Below are positions 59,825-64,000 of a stretch of DNA of 64,000 nt, in pieces. The stretch spans positions 62,001 to 126,000 of the forward strand of contig PAKZ01000044.1 of the NCBI GenBank assembly GCA_002706335.1. The letters run 5' to 3'. Below the pieces are notes generated by a model. The model saw nothing but the letters and a program-made list of their open reading frames with translations, made no database searches and had not been told where the DNA came from. Made by a program: the position numbers and the translations under genes. Each line of letters opens with the position of its first letter. Position 1 is the first letter of the stretch. The DNA is from Ahrensia sp. (GTDB taxonomy: Bacteria; Pseudomonadota; Alphaproteobacteria; Rhizobiales; Rhizobiaceae).

Positions 59825-61009
59825 ATGCAGTTCGACAAGACGGTGTCCGCGCGCGGGCACGAATTCCATTTGCAAGGTTCATATGACGAGGCGTTCGCGG
59901 GCATCGCTGAAGCCTTCGCCGAGAACTATGTTTTCGAAGAAGAAATCGGTTCCGCGACCGCGGTCTATGTCGATGGAAAGAAGGTCGTTGATCTCTGGGG
60001 CGGCTACCGCGATCCCGACTACTCGCAGCCGTGGAACGAGGACACAATTGTCTGCATGATGTCGGTCGCCAAGGGCATCGCCGGCATGTCGTTCAATATC
60101 CTGATCGACCGCGGTATTGTCGACCCCGACAAACCGGTAGCCGAATACTGGCCGGAATTCGCGCAGAACGGCAAGGAAGGCGTGCTCGTGCGCCACGTGC
60201 TGGATCACACCGCTGGCCTACCCGTGGTGATGGAGCCGATGTGGCGTGGCGCGATCTTCGACTGCGACGCGACCGTCGCCGCACTGGAAAAACAGGCGCC
60301 GCTCTGGGAGCCCGGCACGGTTGCCGCCTACCACATCCACACTCAGGGCAACATCCTCGGCGAGATCGTTCGCCGCGTCACCGGCAAGCGCTTCCCGGCC
60401 TTCATCAAGGATGAGGTGACCGGCCCGCTCGGCATGGACTATCAGTACGGCAATCTGTCGGACGCCGACCTTGCCCGCTGCGCCACGCTGGTTCCGACCG
60501 TCGAGGGCACGCTGCTGGCGCGCCGCGACACCGATCCGGATGCGCTGATCTCCAAGGGCTTCACGCAGTTTCCCGATGCGCCGATGCCGGATATCCTGAA
60601 TTCGACGGAATGGCGTCGTGCCGAGATCACCAGCGCCAGCGGGCACGGCAATGCTCGCGCCGTGTCTCGCGTCTACGCGGCGATCGCGCGCGGTGGCGAA
60701 CTCGACGGCGTCAAGCTGATGAAGCCCGAAACCATCCGCGACATGCTGACGGAACAGCACAACCAGACCGAGCGCATGCAGGAGCGTCCGTATCATCAAG
60801 GACGCGGCGTCCTGCTCAATACGCCGGTCTCGGTGTGGATGGGTCCGAACCCGCACGCCTTCGGTCATCACGGCTTCGGCGGCTCGATCGGCATGGGCGA
60901 CTCCGACGCAAAAATCGGCTTCTCCTACAGCTGTAACAAGATGCATGCCCGCGGCGACAACGGGCCGCGCGCTCGCCGCATCATCGAAGCGCTCTACGAG
61001 GCGATCTGA
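59825..61009 (+). CDS. Serine beta-lactamase-fold hydrolase/esterase
   Basis: A 394-residue protein of the class C beta-lactamase/EstB family. The catalytic Ser and Lys are in MMSVAKGIAGM (SxxK, about residue 79). A YHIHTQGN segment (about 175) occupies the second catalytic motif, and HHGFGGSIG (about 357) the third. It has no signal peptide, so it is probably a cytoplasmic esterase rather than a resistance enzyme. A GGGAGG site lies before the start. It is followed by an SDR gene after 2 bases. Confidence 0.88.
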   Translation: MQFDKTVSARGHEFHLQGSYDEAFAGIAEAFAENYVFEEEIGSATAVYVDGKKVVDLWGGYRDPDYSQPWNEDTIVCMMSVAKGIAGMSFNILIDRGIVDPDKPVAEYWPEFAQNGKEGVLVRHVLDHTAGLPVVMEPMWRGAIFDCDATVAALEKQAPLWEPGTVAAYHIHTQGNILGEIVRRVTGKRFPAFIKDEVTGPLGMDYQYGNLSDADLARCATLVPTVEGTLLARRDTDPDALISKGFTQFPDAPMPDILNSTEWRRAEITSASGHGNARAVSRVYAAIARGGELDGVKLMKPETIRDMLTEQHNQTERMQERPYHQGRGVLLNTPVSVWMGPNPHAFGHHGFGGSIGMGDSDAKIGFSYSCNKMHARGDNGPRARRIIEALYEAI

Positions 61010-61011
61010 TC

Positions 61012-61800
61012 GTGGCCGAAACGACGCAAGCGCCGGTCGCGGCGGTTACCGGCGGCGCCGGCGGCATCGGCGAGGCGACCGTCAAGCGGCTTCGGGACCA
61101 GGGTTGGCAGGTGGCGGTTCTCGATCTGAACGCCGACCTCGCCAGGGAAGTGGCGGAGCGGCATGGCGCCGTCGCCCGCGAGACGGATCTGGGCGATGCC
61201 CGCAGTATCGAGGACGCCGCGCGCTGGGTCGAGAGCGAACTCGGCCCTTGCCAGGGTCTCGCCGCCGTCGCGGCGCATCTTGAAAATCCGCACATGCCCG
61301 AGGCGCAGGATTACGACGAGTGGGAAGCGATCCTTCGGGTTAACCTCACCGGCACGTTCCGTTCGATGACCGAATTCGGCCGCGGCATGCTGGAACGCGG
61401 TTCCGGTTCGATCGTGACGATCGGCTCGATCACGGCCTTCAATTCCAGCCCGTTGCAGGCCTATGGCCCGACCAAGGCCGCGATCCTCAACATGACCCGC
61501 AACTTCGCGGTCGCGTGGGGACGTCGCGGCGTTCGCGTCAATTGCGTCTGCCCCGGCCCGACAAGGACGCCGGCGGTCGAGGCGAGCTATGCGCGCGGCG
61601 AGCGTGATCCTCAGACCATGATCGATCAGACCGCGCTCGGACGGCTCGTCAAGCCGGGCCAGGTAGCCAGTGCAATCGCCTTCCTGCTGTCGGAAGACGC
61701 CGGCGCGATCACCGGAGTCGAACTGCCGGTCGACGCTGGCACCAGCGCAACCGGACTTTGGGGCATGTATGGCGGCGTCGCCAAGCTGCCGACAGCATGA
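61012..61800 (+). CDS. SDR family oxidoreductase
   Basis: A 262-residue classical SDR from a GTG start. Its motifs are TGGAGGIGEATVKRL (residues 11-25), the Ser segment SIVTIGSITAFNSS, and YGPTK (Tyr near 152). The substrate loop CPGPTRTPAVEASYARGERDPQ is typical. It starts 2 bases after the esterase stop codon and ends in the ATGA of a possible upstream start of the next SDR, so the three genes are likely one operon. Confidence 0.9.
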   Translation: MAETTQAPVAAVTGGAGGIGEATVKRLRDQGWQVAVLDLNADLAREVAERHGAVARETDLGDARSIEDAARWVESELGPCQGLAAVAAHLENPHMPEAQDYDEWEAILRVNLTGTFRSMTEFGRGMLERGSGSIVTIGSITAFNSSPLQAYGPTKAAILNMTRNFAVAWGRRGVRVNCVCPGPTRTPAVEASYARGERDPQTMIDQTALGRLVKPGQVASAIAFLLSEDAGAITGVELPVDAGTSATGLWGMYGGVAKLPTA

Positions 61801-61826
61801 AGAACGGAAATTCGAGGGAGAAGTCG

Positions 61827-62582
61827 ATGTCATCCAGTGTTGAAGGCCAGGTGGTCCTGGTGACCGGCGCGGGCCGCGGAATAGGCGCGGCCGCCGCGCG
61901 CATTCTCGCCGAACGTGGCGCCGCAGTGGGCGTTCTCGACATCTCGTCGGAACTGGCCGGTGAGACCGCCGGGTCGATCGAAAAAGCCGGTGGCAAGGCG
62001 ATGGCGATCACTGCCGACGTATCCGACCGCCAGGCGATGCTGGATGCAGCCGCAGTGCTGCACGAGAAATTCGGCCCGCTGACCGCAGTAGTAAACGACG
62101 CGATCTGGATTCGTTACGAGCCGGTAGAGAGCGTCACCGAAGAGACCCTCGATCGCATGCTGGCCGTCGGCCTCAAAGGGACGTTCTGGGGTGTGCAGGC
62201 GCTGCTGGCGCATCGTGGCGACAAACCCGCAAGTATCGTCAATATCGCCTCTCCGGTCGCCGATCTCGGCACGGCCAACACGGCGTCCTACACCTCCATC
62301 AAGGGGGCGATCGCCGCGCTGACGCGCCAGCTCGCCGTCGAACTCGGCCCGCAGGGCATCCGCGTCAATGCGGTCACACCCGGCGCGGTCCCGACGCCCG
62401 GGGCGCGTGCCATCGTCGACGAGGCCGGATATGCAAAGCGCCGCGCGCAAACTCCGCTCGGCCGGCTTGGCGCTGAAGAGGAAATCGCGGCAGGCATCGC
62501 CTTCCTGATCGGCGGAGACGCCTCGTTCATCACCGGCGAAATCCTGCATGTCGACGGCGGCATTACCGTCAAGTCGATGTAA
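61827..62582 (+). CDS. SDR family oxidoreductase
   Basis: A 251-residue classical SDR. The cofactor loop is TGAGRGIGAAAARIL, the Ser segment SIVNIASPVADLG, and the catalytic motif YTSIK (about 156-160). Start 61827 follows GGGAGAAG. An ATG at 61797 (MKNGNSREK...) overlaps the upstream stop and is an alternative. It ends 27 bases from the convergent GntR gene. Substrate unknown. Confidence 0.9.
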   Translation: MSSSVEGQVVLVTGAGRGIGAAAARILAERGAAVGVLDISSELAGETAGSIEKAGGKAMAITADVSDRQAMLDAAAVLHEKFGPLTAVVNDAIWIRYEPVESVTEETLDRMLAVGLKGTFWGVQALLAHRGDKPASIVNIASPVADLGTANTASYTSIKGAIAALTRQLAVELGPQGIRVNAVTPGAVPTPGARAIVDEAGYAKRRAQTPLGRLGAEEEIAAGIAFLIGGDASFITGEILHVDGGITVKSM

Positions 62583-62609
62583 CGGCCGAAACCGATGTCA
62601 TCCGCCCCT

Positions 62610-63293
62610 TCAGTCCTTGCGAGTCGATATCGTCTTCAGCGCAGCCTCCGCCGCTGCCTCGACATGAGCCACGCAAAGTTTGAAGGCCAGTTCCTCGTCG
62701 CGCGCCTCGAGGGCCGACAGGAATTCCCGCAGTTCGCGGATCGATTCCCGAGCCCGTTCCTCGCTGCCGAGCGAGACGACGCGAAGCTGCGAGACGCGGG
62801 TGTGGATGCGCCGAAGCATGTCGGCCGCGACCTCGTTGCCGGAGCCTTCGCACAGGATGTCGTAGAACCGGGTCTTGGCGGCGATGAAGGTCTCGGCGGA
62901 AAAATCCTCATAGACCTCAGCGAGGCGGTCGACGCTCTCGCGCAGCTGTTTCATCTGCACGGGCGTCGCGTTGCGGGCGAAAAGACGCGCGGCCAGGCTT
63001 TCCAGCACGACGCGGACCTCGTAGATCGACCGGGCCGTCTTCTCGCTGACGACGCTGACGCTCATGCCTCTGTTCGGCTGCAGCGTGATAAGGCCGTCGG
63101 CCTGCAGTTCACGCAGCGCTTCGCGCAGCGACGTGCGCGACACGCCCATCATCTCGCAGAGCTCGCGCTCGATCAGGCGGGTCCCGGCCGGAAAGCGCCC
63201 GGTGGCGATCGCCATGCGCAGCCGTTCCGCGACCTGCTCGCGAAGGCCCGGCAACGTCTGCACGCGCATGGAAAGGTCGTCAGTGGCGGTCAT
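62610..63293 (-). CDS. GntR family regulator, FCD subfamily
   Basis: A 227-residue regulator. The N-terminal winged helix (REQVAERLRMAIATGRFPAGTRLIERELCEMMGVSRTSLREALRELQADGLITLQPNRGMSV) and C-terminal all-helical FCD domain (about 85-220) with metal/effector-binding residues are typical of FadR/VanR-type regulators of acid catabolism. It lies beside the plus-strand hydrolase/SDR operon and divergent from the carboxymuconolactone decarboxylase-family gene. Three TTGT-N3-ACAA-like sites in the block are its likely operators. Confidence 0.92.
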   Translation of the reverse strand: MTATDDLSMRVQTLPGLREQVAERLRMAIATGRFPAGTRLIERELCEMMGVSRTSLREALRELQADGLITLQPNRGMSVSVVSEKTARSIYEVRVVLESLAARLFARNATPVQMKQLRESVDRLAEVYEDFSAETFIAAKTRFYDILCEGSGNEVAADMLRRIHTRVSQLRVVSLGSEERARESIRELREFLSALEARDEELAFKLCVAHVEAAAEAALKTISTRKD

Positions 63294-63387
63294 TCTTCAG
63301 GCTCCTCGATCGCAATCGGCGGCGCCGTATTCGCTTTGGCCCGCGGTCGTACCATGAATCGGCACGGATTGCCGCCATATTGTAATT

Positions 63388-63398
63388 TTGTATGTCAA
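63388..63398. promoter_or_regulatory. GntR-type operator copy C (TTGTATGTCAA)
   Basis: The reverse complement is TTGACATACAA, one base from copy A. It lies between the GntR gene (start 63293) and the divergent decarboxylase-family gene (start 63416), so it could serve for autoregulation. Confidence 0.55.
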
Positions 63399-63415
63399 AG
63401 AACAAGAGGACTAAC

Positions 63416-63823
63416 ATGACCGACAAGGACAAAACCGTATCGACTCTCTTCGAGGAAGGTCTGAGCCTGCGTCGGCAGGTTCTCGGCGCCGAGTATGTGG
63501 ACCGGTCCATGAGCTCCGCCAACGAGTTCATGACCGCATTCCAGCATATCACCACCGAATGGTGCTGGGGCTATGCCTGGGGACGCGACACGCTCGACCT
63601 GAAGACCCGCAGCATGCTGAATCTCGTCATGCTGACGGCGCTGAACCGCTCCGCCGAGGTCAAGCTGCATGTTCGCGGCGCGATCAATAACGGCGTAACG
63701 GTCGAGGAAATCCGCGAGATCCTTCTGCATGCGACGGTCTATTGCGGTATTCCTGCCGGTCTCGATGCATTCAAGGCCGCCAACGAAGTTCTCTCCGAGA
63801 TGAAGCCCGAAGGCTGGAGCTGA
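63416..63823 (+). CDS. Carboxymuconolactone decarboxylase-family protein
   Basis: A 135-residue AhpD-fold protein. The core TEWCWGYAWGRDTLDLKTRSMLNLVMLTALNRSAEVKLHVRGAINNGVTVEEIREILLHATVYCGIPAGLDAF is the PF02627 pattern of 4-carboxymuconolactone decarboxylases. Start 63416 (MTDKDKTVST) has AGAGGA upstream; the track start at 63392 lies in the operator. With the GntR site in its promoter it is probably a pathway enzyme. Real activity is unknown, since the family includes many non-PcaC members. Confidence 0.88.
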   Translation: MTDKDKTVSTLFEEGLSLRRQVLGAEYVDRSMSSANEFMTAFQHITTEWCWGYAWGRDTLDLKTRSMLNLVMLTALNRSAEVKLHVRGAINNGVTVEEIREILLHATVYCGIPAGLDAFKAANEVLSEMKPEGWS

Positions 63824-64000
63824 TCGCACTGTCCGCTGGTTCGGCAAAAATCGGGGCGATTGGCGAAGACCCGGCGCACCTGGCGGAGCTGAAGCGGGCC
63901 GGCTGGGCCGTGCGCAGCGATCGCGGGGTCGAGGTCGTACGCCACCGGCAGGGCATCGCGGTGCTGGATCGCCGCGTGCTGGAAAAGGGTACATCTTTCC
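63820..64000 (+). CDS. Partial open frame at the right edge
   Basis: An open frame (LIALSAGSAKIGAIGEDPAHLAELKRAGWAV...) begins at the stop codon of the previous gene and runs off the window. No ATG or GTG is placed sensibly before the conserved-looking part, so the start may be CTG or lie elsewhere. I do not recognise the protein. Confidence 0.3.
   Translation, partial: MIALSAGSAKIGAIGEDPAHLAELKRAGWAVRSDRGVEVVRHRQGIAVLDRRVLEKGTSF

Overview
The window is GC-rich chromosomal DNA from an alphaproteobacterium, most likely a Hyphomicrobiales (rhizobia-related, Phyllobacteriaceae-like) organism. The basis for this is an aa3-type cytochrome oxidase subunit IV, an rpsU-type small S21 gene, a heterotetrameric soxBDAG sarcosine oxidase, a carnitine dehydrogenase-thioesterase fusion beside a beta-keto acid cleavage enzyme, a DctB/DctD-controlled TRAP transporter, a fused three-domain indolepyruvate ferredoxin oxidoreductase, and a group IV ornithine/lysine decarboxylase with a long structured leader. 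I see no prophage, insertion sequence, CRISPR array or plasmid function. Genes are dense, often overlap by 1-8 bases, and form short metabolic operons.

Layout. 1-5 kb: 3' end of an FAD amine oxidoreductase, a CobW-type metal GTPase with a His-rich loop, an AI-2E-type permease, a WD40 protein, and a TetR/darcynin divergent pair around a palindromic operator. 4.96-5.04 kb: an atypical tRNA-Cys. 5.3-7.5 kb: a GNAT enzyme and a polyamine-type decarboxylase with its structured leader. 7.6-10.2 kb: a LysR regulator and a DUF1007/NicO Ni-Co exporter pair. 10.2-14.5 kb: denD-like dehydrogenase, small membrane protein, SDR, double-GNAT protein and aminotransferase. 15-21.8 kb: dctM-dctQ-dctP, a sigma-54 promoter with upstream palindrome, dctD and dctB. 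21.8-24.9 kb: modC, modB, modA and a short ModE, with a Mo-box-like palindrome before modA. 24.9-30.2 kb: DUF533 protein, a TRAP QM pair without a binding protein, and a lone Tat-exported ABC binding protein. 30.5-39 kb: indolepyruvate oxidoreductase, GGDEF/EAL protein, FeeM-like acyltransferase, oxidase subunit IV, TPR lipoprotein and S21. 39.2-45.1 kb: a probable terminated RNA, then soxB, an extra exported ORF, soxD, soxA and soxG. 45-54 kb: MaoC hydratase, GlsB-type membrane protein, carnitine catabolism genes, a GT39-like glycosyltransferase, a degenerate GGDEF protein and succinate-semialdehyde dehydrogenase. 54.2-64 kb: an accessory catabolic island.

How the genes work together. Much of the window handles nitrogenous and acidic osmolytes: carnitine to betainyl-CoA to glycine betaine, sarcosine oxidation at the end of the betaine demethylation route, and acid uptake by three TRAP systems. 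The last 10 kb is the best candidate for an undescribed pathway. It pairs a full TRAP transporter and two dehydrogenases on the minus strand with an MBL hydrolase, a serine beta-lactamase-fold esterase and two SDRs on the plus strand. A GntR/FCD regulator and a carboxymuconolactone decarboxylase-family protein follow. Copies of the same TTGT-N3-ACAA-like motif lie in three promoter regions of this block, which suggests one regulon for uptake and oxidation of an ester- or lactone-containing acid. All functional assignments come from motif recognition by eye. No database search was possible.
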